The position numbers were made by a program, and so were the translations under genes. The notes beneath the pieces were generated by a model that ran no database searches, was not told where the DNA came from, and worked only from the letters and a program-made list of their open reading frames with translations. Below, one piece after another: positions 30,316 to 38,297 of a stretch of DNA of 64,000 nt; the first letter of the stretch is position 1; the number at the start of each line of letters is the position of its first letter. The stretch is from Intrasporangium calvum. GTDB lineage: Bacteria > Actinomycetota > Actinomycetes > Actinomycetales > Dermatophilaceae. The stretch lies in assembly GCF_028446585.1 (NCBI RefSeq), contig NZ_JAPFQL010000002.1, positions 1 to 64,000 of the forward strand, read 5' to 3'.

Positions 30316-30348
30316 CGAGCCCCTCACCCGGATCGGGTGGGGGGCTCG
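30316..30348. terminator. Bidirectional hairpin between the PemK-like gene and rpsT
   Basis: CGAGCCCCTCACCCG and CGGGTGGGGGGCTCG form a 15-bp stem (one T-G pair) with a 3-nt loop between convergent genes. No T-run follows. Confidence 0.65.
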
Positions 30349-30367
30349 GTGCGACGTGCGGGACGCG

Positions 30368-30628
30368 TCAGAGCGACGCGGCCTTCTTGGCCATGGCCGA
30401 CTTCTTGTTGGCGGCCTGGTTCTGGTGGATGACGCCCTTGGAGACGGCCTTGTCGAGCTTCTTCGAGGCGGTCTTCAGCGCGTCGGCAGCGGCGTCCTTG
30501 TCACCGGAGGCCGCGGCCTCACGGAACTTGCGGATCCAGGTGCGAAGCTCGCTCTTGACCGCCTTGTTGCGCTCCGTGCGCTTCTCGTTGGTCTTGATGC
30601 GCTTGAGCTGCGACTTGATGTTTGCCAC
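30368..30628 (-). CDS. rpsT: 30S ribosomal protein S20
   Basis: The 86-residue basic protein is S20, which binds 16S rRNA early in 30S assembly. [35 protein letters not shown] is the conserved N-terminal half, and [19 protein letters not shown] the end. The GTG at 30628 was chosen because the family starts with (M)ANIKS. AAGAAAG lies upstream as the Shine-Dalgarno. A promoter-like TAACTT lies about 140 bp upstream, giving a long leader that could be used for autoregulation. holA lies upstream on the same strand. Confidence 0.95.
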   Translation of the reverse strand: MANIKSQLKRIKTNEKRTERNKAVKSELRTWIRKFREAAASGDKDAAADALKTASKKLDKAVSKGVIHQNQAANKKSAMAKKAASL

Positions 30629-30768
30629 GTGACGTTCTTTCTTGGTCGGGATGGTTGCCGTTAGAGGGCGGCAGAGCTGCTCGGGACCGGGCGTGGGGCA
30701 CCCTTGCGTGAGCGGCTCCGGAGTGGTGCCTGCATGCGCGCACGACCTGAGCGCGCACGCAAGGAACA

Positions 30769-30774
30769 AAGTTA
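30769..30774 (-). promoter_or_regulatory. Possible -10 box of rpsT
   Basis: TAACTT on the minus strand, with TTGGAG 18 bp upstream, is a plausible promoter. It predicts an rpsT leader of roughly 130 nt. The evidence is weak. Confidence 0.3.
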
Positions 30775-30820
30775 CCAGCGGCGCACCTCACGCTCCAAAC
30801 CCGGCGTGGTCCGTCGCTGC

Positions 30821-30841
30821 TGCCGTATGCCGCTGGGCTCG
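30821..30841 (+). repeat. Dispersed 14-mer copy just after holA, 21-bp form
   Basis: The copy ends 2 bp before the holA stop codon on the opposite strand, so it lies immediately downstream of that gene. It shares 21 bp with the copies at 6485, 9271 and 53611. Confidence 0.95.
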
Positions 30842-30842
30842 G

Positions 30843-31802
30843 TCAGTGCCCGGCGCGGGCCCGGGTGATCGTCAGGATCGCCCGCTCCACGGCGTAGACG
30901 GGGTCGCGTCCGCCGCCCTTGACCTCGAAGTCGGCGGCCGCGACGGCCTGCAACGCGACCGCGAGCCCGTCGCCGGACCAGTGGGCCACGGCTCGGCGGG
31001 CCCGGTCGACCTGCCAGGGGGCCATGCCCAGGGTCTTGGCGAGCTGCGCCGAGCTCCCCCGGCCGGCGGCACCGACCTTGATCAGCTGGCGCAGCTGCGA
31101 GGCGAGGACGGCGACGATCGGGACCGGGTCGACGCCGGTGGCGATGGCGTGGCGCAGCAGCCGCAGCGCCTCGCCGGCCTGCCCGGCGACGGCCGCGTCG
31201 GCGACGCGGAAGCCAGAGGCCTCGACCTTCCCCCCGTGGTACGTGTCGACGACTGCGTCGTCGATCGTCCCCTCGGTGTCCGCGACGAGCTGGGCGCAGG
31301 CGGCGGCGAGCTCACGGACGTCCTTGCCGACCGCCTCGACGAGAGCACGCACGCCATCGCTCGTGATCTTGCGCCGGGCGCGAGCGAACTCCTTCATGAC
31401 GAAGTCGGACTTGTCGCGATCACTCTTGATGGCCGGGCAGTCGACCACGTCGGCGCCGAGCTTCTTGAGGGTGTCGATGACCTTCTTGCCCTTCATCCCG
31501 CCGCCGTGCGCCACGACGAGGGAGACGTCGTCCAAGGGCCCGCCGAGGAGGCTGAGCAGGTCCAGCTGCAGCTCGTCCGGCGACTCGTGCAGACCCCGAA
31601 CGACGATGCACTTGGTCCCACCGAAGAGGGACGGACTGGCATGCAGGATCAGCGAACCCGGCTCGTAGCCGGTCGCGTCCACCCGGATCACATCGGCGCC
31701 GGCGGCCTTGGCTGCGGTGACGAAGCGGGCGACCGCCCGCTCGACGAGGACCTCCTCAGGACCGCTGACGAGCGCGAGGGAGGGAACGGCAGCGGCGGTC
31801 AT
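30843..31802 (-). CDS. holA: DNA polymerase III subunit delta
   Basis: The 319-residue delta subunit opens the sliding clamp within the clamp loader. The N-terminal AAA-like domain shows VSGPEEVLVERAVARFV and SPSLFGGTKCIVVRGLHE, and the helical C-terminal domain has the typical LRLLRHAIATGVDPVPIVAVLASQLRQLIKV. An ATG 30 nt further upstream is possible. In many actinobacteria comEC directly precedes holA. Here a divergent SPFH gene takes that place. Confidence 0.93.
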   Translation of the reverse strand: MTAAAVPSLALVSGPEEVLVERAVARFVTAAKAAGADVIRVDATGYEPGSLILHASPSLFGGTKCIVVRGLHESPDELQLDLLSLLGGPLDDVSLVVAHGGGMKGKKVIDTLKKLGADVVDCPAIKSDRDKSDFVMKEFARARRKITSDGVRALVEAVGKDVRELAAACAQLVADTEGTIDDAVVDTYHGGKVEASGFRVADAAVAGQAGEALRLLRHAIATGVDPVPIVAVLASQLRQLIKVGAAGRGSSAQLAKTLGMAPWQVDRARRAVAHWSGDGLAVALQAVAAADFEVKGGGRDPVYAVERAILTITRARAGH

Positions 31803-31875
31803 GGCGTCCACTGTGCCATGGGGCTGAGACAACCCGACGCCCTCCCCGACGCTTCACAGAACCAGAGAGAAGGTC

Positions 31876-32865
31876 ATGGTCTCCATCGTCCTCGCCGTCA
31901 CCCTTGCCGCGGTCGGCATCGTCCTGCTCGGGCTGCGCAACCAGCCCCAGAGGCTGCACCGCTTCGCGGCCATCCCGTTCCTCCTCGCGCTCGCCGTGCT
32001 CGGGGGCGCCAGCTTCTACAAGCTCGACGCCGGTGAGGCCGCGGTGACCAAGACCTTCGGCACCGTGGGCGACACGGCGATCAGCGCCACCGGCCTGCAT
32101 GTGAAGGCCCCTTGGCAGGACCTCATCACCTTCGACATCCGCAACCAGACGATCTCCCTCGACGAGAGCAGCGGCCGCGTCTCCACCGTGACCAGCGACA
32201 ACGCCACGGTTGCCTACGACGTGACGATCCGCTACTCGCTGAATCCGGCCAAGCTGCCCGAGATCATCCGGCAGTACCCCGACCAGGAGTCGTTCATCGC
32301 CCGCGCGGTGCTTCCCGGCGTCTCCTCGGTGACCCGCGACGCCCCGACGACCTTCACGGCCGCGACGGTCCGTCAGTCCCGCTCCGAGCTCGCCCTGCGC
32401 ATCACGGAGGGGCTGGAGAAGCGTCTGGGCGGGGTGGGCGTCACCGTGGAACAGGTGGACCCGCGGGCCATCGCGCTGGACGCGAACGTCCAGGCCAACT
32501 ACGACAAGGTGCAGAGCTCGCTCGCCAACGCCGAAGCCGCCAAGGCCGATCTCCAGACCGCGCTCGCCAAGGCCGAGATCACCAAGACCGAGGCCCAGGC
32601 GACGTCCGACGCCGACCAGATCATTCGGTGCGGCGCCACCAGCACCCAGGTCCGGGAGCTGATCAACGGCAAGGAGGTCACGGCGGTCAAGGTCGTGCCG
32701 GTGCCGACGGACAAGTGCCAGAACCGCCTCAACGAGCAGGTCCTGATGAGCAAGTACATCGACATGCTCCGTGAGCACAGCGACTCCCTCATCGTCGTGC
32801 CCCAAGGGACGCAGAACCTGCTCCAGCTCCCTGCTGTGCCCGGAGGCCAGAGCAAGTCCGAGTGA
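31876..32865 (+). CDS. SPFH/Band 7 (prohibitin-like) membrane protein
   Basis: The 329-residue protein has one or two N-terminal membrane segments (about 1-20 and 30-50), then a Band 7 domain (about 50-230: YKLDAGEAAVTKTFGTVGD...SLNPAKLPEIIRQYPDQESFIARAVLPGVSSVTRD), and an Ala/Lys-rich coiled coil (VQSSLANAEAAKADLQTALAKAEITKTEAQ). Such proteins scaffold membrane microdomains or modulate proteases. Its partner is not evident. Divergent from holA. It ends at a CTCGAGTGGCCC repeat. Confidence 0.85.
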   Translation: MVSIVLAVTLAAVGIVLLGLRNQPQRLHRFAAIPFLLALAVLGGASFYKLDAGEAAVTKTFGTVGDTAISATGLHVKAPWQDLITFDIRNQTISLDESSGRVSTVTSDNATVAYDVTIRYSLNPAKLPEIIRQYPDQESFIARAVLPGVSSVTRDAPTTFTAATVRQSRSELALRITEGLEKRLGGVGVTVEQVDPRAIALDANVQANYDKVQSSLANAEAAKADLQTALAKAEITKTEAQATSDADQIIRCGATSTQVRELINGKEVTAVKVVPVPTDKCQNRLNEQVLMSKYIDMLREHSDSLIVVPQGTQNLLQLPAVPGGQSKSE

Positions 32866-32879
32866 CTGCCTCCCTCATC

Positions 32880-32963
32880 TCGAGTGGCCCCGGAGTCCAC
32901 AGGTCGGCCTGTGCACACCGGGGCCACTCGAGTGGCGGGGTGTGGACGGTGGGGCCACTCGAG
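32880..32963. repeat. CTCGAGTGGCCC-family hairpin element
   Basis: CTCGAGTGGCCCC (32880) and GGGGCCACTCGAG (32920-32932) bracket the centre CGGCCTGTGCACACC. A second half-copy continues to GGGGCCACTCGAG near 32951-32963. The same element occurs in tandem at 14187-14303. It lies between convergent genes. Confidence 0.85.
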
Positions 32964-32984
32964 TTCGCGGGGGGAGATCGTCGG

Positions 32985-35249
32985 TCAGTCGAAGAGCTGG
33001 CCGGTGGCGAGGGTCAGTCCGAGCTGGTCCGCCCGGGCCGCGATCGTCGCCTCGGGCAGCTCGAAGTGCTCCACCAGCTCATCGAGGAGCATGCCCGCGT
33101 CCGCGGCATCACGGAGCTCCTCGTCCTGCTCGTCCGACCACGCGTGACCGCCGGTGACGGCGCTCCGTGAGGACGAGGCGACCGGCGGGGCGGGGGCGAC
33201 GGGCCGCGTGGGCTCGGCCGGCTCCGGCCGGGGGTGCTCCGTGCCGTCGCCGTCGGCCCGTGCGCCGGTGAGCGACCGGAGGGCCGGCTCCTCCACGGGG
33301 AGCGCCTCGGCCGCGGTCTCGTCGAGGCGGGCGAGCGCGGCCAGCACCATCGCCTGGTCGGTCGTCGGCCAGAACGGCGGCAGCGACCGCTGGAGGAACT
33401 CGGCGTAGCGCGCCGTGATCATCCTCGAGTCGAGGAACGCGACGACACCCCGGTCGTCGCCGCGACGGACCAACCGGCCCGCACCCTGGGCCAGGCGCAG
33501 GGCCGCGTGTGTCGCGGAGACGGCCATGAAGCCGTTGCCGCCCATCCGTGCGATGGCCTGCGAGCGCGCAGAGGCGAGCGGGTCGTCCGGCCGCGGGAAG
33601 GGGATGCGGTCGATGATGACGAGCTGGCACGAGGAGCCCGGCACGTCGACGCCCTGCCACAGGGTGAGGGTGCCGAAGAGACACGTGCGCGGGTCGCGGG
33701 CAAACTGGCGCACCAGGGTCGAGATCTGGTCCTCGCCCTGGCACAGGACGGGGATCTCTCTGCCGAGCCGGGCCCGCATCAGCTCGGCGGCCGCCTGCGC
33801 TGCGCGCATCGACGAGAAGAGCCCGAGGGTTCTGCCCCCGGCAGCTCGGATGAGCTGCTCGATCTCGTCGAGGCTCTCGTCGCTGGCACCGTCCCGGCCT
33901 GGTGGCGGCAGGTGGGCGGCCACGTAGGCGATGGCCTGCCGCCGGTAGTCGAAGGGGCTGCCGACGTCGAGTCCCTGCCACTGGGGCGCGCCCTCGCCGC
34001 GCAGCCCGATCGTCCCCGCCACGGCGTCGAACGTGCCGCCGAGCTCGAGAGTCGCGGACGTGAGGACGACGGTGCGATCGCTGAAGATCTTGTCCCGCAC
34101 CAGCATGGCGACGCTCATCGGCGCCACCCGCAGCACTGGCCCCCGCCGCTGGTCGTGCGAGAGCCAGACGACGTCGAGGTCGCGTTCCTCGAGGATGCGC
34201 TCGGCGTTCTCGTGGACCTCGTCCACCGCGGCGCGGGCCACCTGCCGGGCTCCGTCTGCCTCCTGGCCCTGCGCCGGCTTGAGGTCGGACTGGACGGTCC
34301 GGGCCGTGTCCCGGACGCGGCTGAGGGCGAGCGTGACCGAGTCGGGCAGACCGAGGAGGCGACCGTCCTGGAGAGGCTCCAGCGCGGCGGACAACAGCGC
34401 GCCGGCGTCGTCGAGCGCCGCAGTGTTCTCGGAGAGCCGGCCGGCCTTCTTCGCGGCTGCGGTCACCATGGCCCCGGTCAGCTCGTCGGTGATCGTCGCT
34501 GTGACCCGGTCGACGAGCTCGTGCGCCTCGTCGACGACGAGCAGGTCGTGCTCGGGGAGCATCTGGCGCCCTTCGAAGGCGTCGATCGCCATGAACGAGT
34601 GGTTGGTGACGATGACGTCGACGTCCTTGGCCGCCTCCCGGGCCCGCTCGACGAAGCACTCGGCCACGAGCGGGCACTTGCCGCCGAGGCATTCGTGCGC
34701 GGACACGGACACCTGACGCCAGGCCCGCTCCGTCACCCCGGGCACGAGCTCGTCGCGGTCACCGGAGTCCGTCTCGGCGGCCCACTCGCGCAGCCGGACG
34801 ACCTCCTGTCCGAGTCGTCCGGCGCCGGCGTCCACCTGGCCCACGGACAGCAGGCCGTCCTCCTCGTCCGGGAAGCCACCCTCGATCTTGTTGAGGCACA
34901 CGTAGTTGCGCCGCCCCTTGACCAGGGCGTAGGTCGGGCGTCGACCGAGCAGCGGCGCCAGCGCCGTGGCGACTCGCGGCATGTCCCGGTCGACGATCTG
35001 GGCCTGCAGCGCGAGAGTGGCCGTCGCGACGACGGCAGGTCGCCCGGTCTGGTGCGCGTGCTGGACGGCCGGCACGAGGTAGGCCAGCGACTTGCCGGTG
35101 CCGGTCCCTGCCTGGACGAGCAGGTGCTCGTCGCTGTCGATCGCGGCTGCGACGGCCCGCGCCATCTCGACCTGCCCGGGCCGCTCGCTGCCCCCGACCG
35201 CGGTGACGGCAGCGTGCAGGAGCTGGTCGAGGGAGGGTGGCGCGGCCAT
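32985..35249 (-). CDS. DinG/YoaA-type ATP-dependent DNA helicase
   Basis: The 754-residue protein is an XPD-like superfamily 2 helicase. Motif I is QAGTGTGKSLAYLVPA, and motif II LLVVDEAHELVDRV. Between them CLNK...CLGGKCPLVAEC supplies the four iron-sulfur cysteines. The late motifs include VDVPGSSCQLVIIDRIPFPRPDDPL and QGAGRLVRRGDDRG. It unwinds DNA 5'-3' in repair of R-loops or stalled forks. The C-terminal 110 residues are Pro/Glu-rich with a small helical end and are not conserved. Confidence 0.93.
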   Translation of the reverse strand: MAAPPSLDQLLHAAVTAVGGSERPGQVEMARAVAAAIDSDEHLLVQAGTGTGKSLAYLVPAVQHAHQTGRPAVVATATLALQAQIVDRDMPRVATALAPLLGRRPTYALVKGRRNYVCLNKIEGGFPDEEDGLLSVGQVDAGAGRLGQEVVRLREWAAETDSGDRDELVPGVTERAWRQVSVSAHECLGGKCPLVAECFVERAREAAKDVDVIVTNHSFMAIDAFEGRQMLPEHDLLVVDEAHELVDRVTATITDELTGAMVTAAAKKAGRLSENTAALDDAGALLSAALEPLQDGRLLGLPDSVTLALSRVRDTARTVQSDLKPAQGQEADGARQVARAAVDEVHENAERILEERDLDVVWLSHDQRRGPVLRVAPMSVAMLVRDKIFSDRTVVLTSATLELGGTFDAVAGTIGLRGEGAPQWQGLDVGSPFDYRRQAIAYVAAHLPPPGRDGASDESLDEIEQLIRAAGGRTLGLFSSMRAAQAAAELMRARLGREIPVLCQGEDQISTLVRQFARDPRTCLFGTLTLWQGVDVPGSSCQLVIIDRIPFPRPDDPLASARSQAIARMGGNGFMAVSATHAALRLAQGAGRLVRRGDDRGVVAFLDSRMITARYAEFLQRSLPPFWPTTDQAMVLAALARLDETAAEALPVEEPALRSLTGARADGDGTEHPRPEPAEPTRPVAPAPPVASSSRSAVTGGHAWSDEQDEELRDAADAGMLLDELVEHFELPEATIAARADQLGLTLATGQLFD

Positions 35250-35366
35250 TGGGTCAGGGTATTCGGACCCGCGGTGATGGCGCCGCGCAGGACCCGCGAC
35301 ATGTGGACGATGTGGGTTGCGGCACCTGCCTCACACTCGCCGTAGCGGGTGTTGTTGGATGCGACC

Positions 35367-37073
35367 ATGGATACAACGTCGTTCCCCTCGGACCTCGACA
35401 TCGCGTCTGCAGCCACCCTGCAGCCGATGGACGAGGTCGCTGCCCAGCTCGGCATCGGCTCGGACCACCTGGAGCCCTATGGCCGAGACGTCGCCAAGAT
35501 CGACCTCGGCTTCCTCGACGAGCCGCGCGACGGACATCGCGCGAAGTACGTCGTGGTCACCGCGGTCACGCCGACACCTCTCGGTGAGGGCAAGACGACC
35601 ACTTCGGTCGGCTTGGCGCAGGGTCTCCAGCGGCTGGGCAAGCGGGCGGTCGTGGCCCTGCGCCAGCCGTCGATGGGACCGACGTTCGGGATCAAGGGCG
35701 GTGCAGCGGGCGGCGGCTATAGCCAGGTCGTCCCCATGGAACGCCTCAACATGCACCTCACGGGTGACTTCCACGCGGTGACCGCGGCGCACAACCTGCT
35801 CGCCGCCATGGTCGACAACCACCTGCACCACGGCAACGCGCTGGGCATCGACGTCCGCAACATCACGTGGCGTCGCGTCCTCGACGTCAACGACCGCGCG
35901 CTGCGCAACGTCGTCATCGGCCTCGGCGCACGCGAGGACGGTGTCGTCCGGGAGACCGGCTTCGACATCACCGCGGCCAGCGAGATCATGGTGCTGCTCA
36001 CCCTGGCGAAGTCCCTCCAGGACCTGCGCGAGCGCCTCGGCCGGATCGTCATCGGCTACACGACCGACGGCAGTAGCGTCACCGCCGAGGACCTCGGAGC
36101 CGCGGGTGCCATGGCCGCCATGCTCAAGGACGCCATCAAGCCCAACCTGCTGCAGACTCTCGAGGGCGGTCCGGCGATCATCCACTGCGGCCCCTTCGGC
36201 AACATCGCGACCGGCACGTCGTCCGTGACTGCCGACCTCATCGCGATGCAGGGCAGCGACTACGCCATCACCGAGGCCGGGTTCGGCGCCGACATGGGCG
36301 CGGAGCGGTTCTTCAACGTCAAGTGCCGGGTCAGCGGCCTCAAGCCCGACGTCGCCGTCATCGTGGTCACGGTGCGGGCCCTCAAGGCCCACTCCGGCAA
36401 CTACGTCATCAAGCCCGGCAAGCCGCTGCCCCCCGGCCTGCTCGAGGAGAACCCGTCGGACGTCGAGGCGGGCCTGGCCAACCTGCGCAAGCACGTGGAG
36501 ATCGTCCGCCGGTTCGGGGTGCAGCCCGTCGTGGCCATCAACGCCTTCCCGCAGGACCACGACTCCGAGCACGCGGTGATCCGCCGCTACTGCAACGAGG
36601 TCGGCGTCCGCACCGCGGTGAGCCGCCACGTGGCCGAGGGGGGCGCCGGTGCGCGCGAGCTCGCCGAGGCGGTCGTCCAGGCGGCCCACGAGCCGTCGAG
36701 CTTCGAGTTCCTCTACCCGCTCGACCTGCCCCTCGAGCAGAAGATCGAGGCCGTCGCCACGCAGATCTACGGCGCGGACGGCATCGACGTCAGCCCGGCC
36801 GCGGCGAAGGCCCTCAAGGACTACGAGCGCCTCGGCTTCGGCGGCCTCCCGGTCGTCATCGCCAAGACGCACCTGTCGATCTCGTCCGACCCGAGCCTCA
36901 AGGGCGCCCCTCGCGGGTGGCGCATGCCGGTGCGCGAGGTGCGGGCCGCTGTCGGGGCGGGCTACGTCTACGCGATCTGCGGCGACATGCGCACCATGCC
37001 GGGCCTGTCGGCGTCCCCCAACGCGGAGCGCATCGATGTCGGCGCGGACGGCAACATCACCGGCCTGAGCTGA
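35367..37073 (+). CDS. fhs: Formate-tetrahydrofolate ligase
   Basis: Fhs makes 10-formyl-THF from formate, THF and ATP, feeding purine and one-carbon metabolism. The 568-residue protein has the P-loop TPTPLGEGKTTTSVGLAQGL, RQPSMGPTFGIKGGAAGGGYSQV, and MERLNMHLTGDFHA, all diagnostic. ATG 35367 fits the conserved N-terminus, and a TTG at 35349 is an alternative. No THF-riboswitch-like sequence is visible in the 117-bp gap upstream. The gene stands alone. Confidence 0.96.
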   Translation: MDTTSFPSDLDIASAATLQPMDEVAAQLGIGSDHLEPYGRDVAKIDLGFLDEPRDGHRAKYVVVTAVTPTPLGEGKTTTSVGLAQGLQRLGKRAVVALRQPSMGPTFGIKGGAAGGGYSQVVPMERLNMHLTGDFHAVTAAHNLLAAMVDNHLHHGNALGIDVRNITWRRVLDVNDRALRNVVIGLGAREDGVVRETGFDITAASEIMVLLTLAKSLQDLRERLGRIVIGYTTDGSSVTAEDLGAAGAMAAMLKDAIKPNLLQTLEGGPAIIHCGPFGNIATGTSSVTADLIAMQGSDYAITEAGFGADMGAERFFNVKCRVSGLKPDVAVIVVTVRALKAHSGNYVIKPGKPLPPGLLEENPSDVEAGLANLRKHVEIVRRFGVQPVVAINAFPQDHDSEHAVIRRYCNEVGVRTAVSRHVAEGGAGARELAEAVVQAAHEPSSFEFLYPLDLPLEQKIEAVATQIYGADGIDVSPAAAKALKDYERLGFGGLPVVIAKTHLSISSDPSLKGAPRGWRMPVREVRAAVGAGYVYAICGDMRTMPGLSASPNAERIDVGADGNITGLS

Positions 37074-37083
37074 GGCTCCGGCG

Positions 37084-37095
37084 TCGGTCGACCGA
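37084..37095. terminator. Palindrome after fhs
   Basis: TCGGTCGACCGA lies 11 bp after the fhs stop, between convergent genes. It may be part of a terminator. The signal is short. Confidence 0.3.
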
Positions 37096-37124
37096 TGGTC
37101 GGCCCGACCGAGGCGGGCGGGGAC

Positions 37125-38186
37125 TCAGGTCCGACCGTCCGCCTCGAGCGGCCGACCGTCGACGCGGCGTGCCATGAGGACGTCGTCGCGATACTCGTCC
37201 GGCCCGACCTGGATCCCCAGGGGGATCCGCCCGATCTCCGACCACCCGGCACGGGCGTAGAAGTCGCCGAGTCCCAGGCCACTCCGGTAGTCGAGCAGGA
37301 GCAACCACACCTGGGGCAGCTCGCGCCGAGCAACGCCGACCATCCCGGCGAGGAGCACCGCGCCCCAGTTGCGTCCCTGACCCGCGGGGTCGACCATGAG
37401 CCGCTTCAGGGTGGCCTGGTGGCCGAAGCCGCGCTGACTCGACAGCTCCCAGAAACCGAAGCCGAGCAGTGCCCCGCTCGGTGCGCGCAGCGCCACCAGG
37501 GTGCCGAGGCCACTGCCCACCACGTCGAGGTGCTGGTCGAGCGCCGAGCGGACCCGTTCGCGCGGCGCACCGGGCAGGAACCCGACCGCTCCCCCGGCGC
37601 CGTTGACCCGGTCCCAGAGGTCCATGAGCTCGTCGGCGTCGACCCCGGACGCCGGCACGACATCCACCCGCGGCAGCTCCAGCACGACGTCCGGCTCGTC
37701 ATCCGGAAACCCGGGGTCCGCCTTCCGTCCCACTTCGACGAGGCCCGCAGCCAGGGCGGTCGACCACGAGGCCCGGTTGACGGGCGCGACGACGGCTCGC
37801 ACGGGTAGTTCGGGTCGGTGCTCGGCGGCCCAGCGGACCAACCCCCTGGCGAGCTCCCGACCGAGTCCGCGCCCGTGCGCCTCAAGCTTCAAGCGGTAGT
37901 AGAGGTTGAGGTGTGGTTCACTCCCAGCCGCCACGCGGAGGCCGGCCCAGCCGACGACCTCCCCCGTCTCGCGCTCGACCACCGGCCCGTAGCCCACTCC
38001 GTCGACCTGCCACCGCTCCACCATCCCGGGGAACTGCTCGACGCACTCCTGCTCGGTCGCCATCGCGCCCGGCTTGTGCACGTAGGTCCGCGGGTCGGTG
38101 TGCAGCCGGACATAGTCCGGCAGATCCCCCGTCTCGGGCCGCCGCAGCACGAGCCGCGGGGTCTGCACCCACTCGTCGACGCCCAC
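37125..38186 (-). CDS. Tandem-domain GNAT acetyltransferase
   Basis: The 353-residue protein holds two GNAT folds. The first (about 1-170) is RimJ/RimL-like (WVQTPRLVLRRPETGDLPDYVRLHTDP...GRGLGRELARGLVRWA). The second (about 185-345) contains LKRLMVDPAGQGRNWGAVLLAGM with the acetyl-CoA loop in a degenerate QGRNWG form. The GTG at 38186 was chosen because it starts the first domain. The upstream in-frame ATG would extend it with unrelated sequence. The acceptor is unknown. Confidence 0.78.
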   Translation of the reverse strand: MGVDEWVQTPRLVLRRPETGDLPDYVRLHTDPRTYVHKPGAMATEQECVEQFPGMVERWQVDGVGYGPVVERETGEVVGWAGLRVAAGSEPHLNLYYRLKLEAHGRGLGRELARGLVRWAAEHRPELPVRAVVAPVNRASWSTALAAGLVEVGRKADPGFPDDEPDVVLELPRVDVVPASGVDADELMDLWDRVNGAGGAVGFLPGAPRERVRSALDQHLDVVGSGLGTLVALRAPSGALLGFGFWELSSQRGFGHQATLKRLMVDPAGQGRNWGAVLLAGMVGVARRELPQVWLLLLDYRSGLGLGDFYARAGWSEIGRIPLGIQVGPDEYRDDVLMARRVDGRPLEADGRT

Positions 38187-38247
38187 GGTCAGCAGTCCCG
38201 CCCCGGTGACGCGCACGTCACGAGAGCACGGGTGGCACTCCACCCAG

Positions 38248-38281
38248 CCGTATGCCGCCGAGCTGGCTCAGCGGCATACGG
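38248..38281. terminator. Hairpin from two inverted copies of the dispersed repeat
   Basis: CCGTATGCCGC at 38248-38258 pairs with GCGGCATACGG at 38271-38281 over a 12-nt loop. Both arms are the 5' part of the dispersed repeat. The plus copy is the variant GTATGCCGCCGAGC (38250), and the minus copy the GAGC form (38266-38279). It lies 16 bp downstream of hflX and probably ends its transcript. No T-run is present. Confidence 0.75.
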
Positions 38282-38297
38282 AACGGGGGTGGTGGGC

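Noticed and set aside
33234-35345. 703-codon open frame opposite the DinG-like helicase
   Set aside because: Antisense frame with low-complexity Val/Asp/Arg composition.
35250-35366. A folate (THF) riboswitch upstream of fhs
   Set aside because: The 117-bp gap has no recognisable THF-aptamer core, and these are mostly known from Firmicutes.
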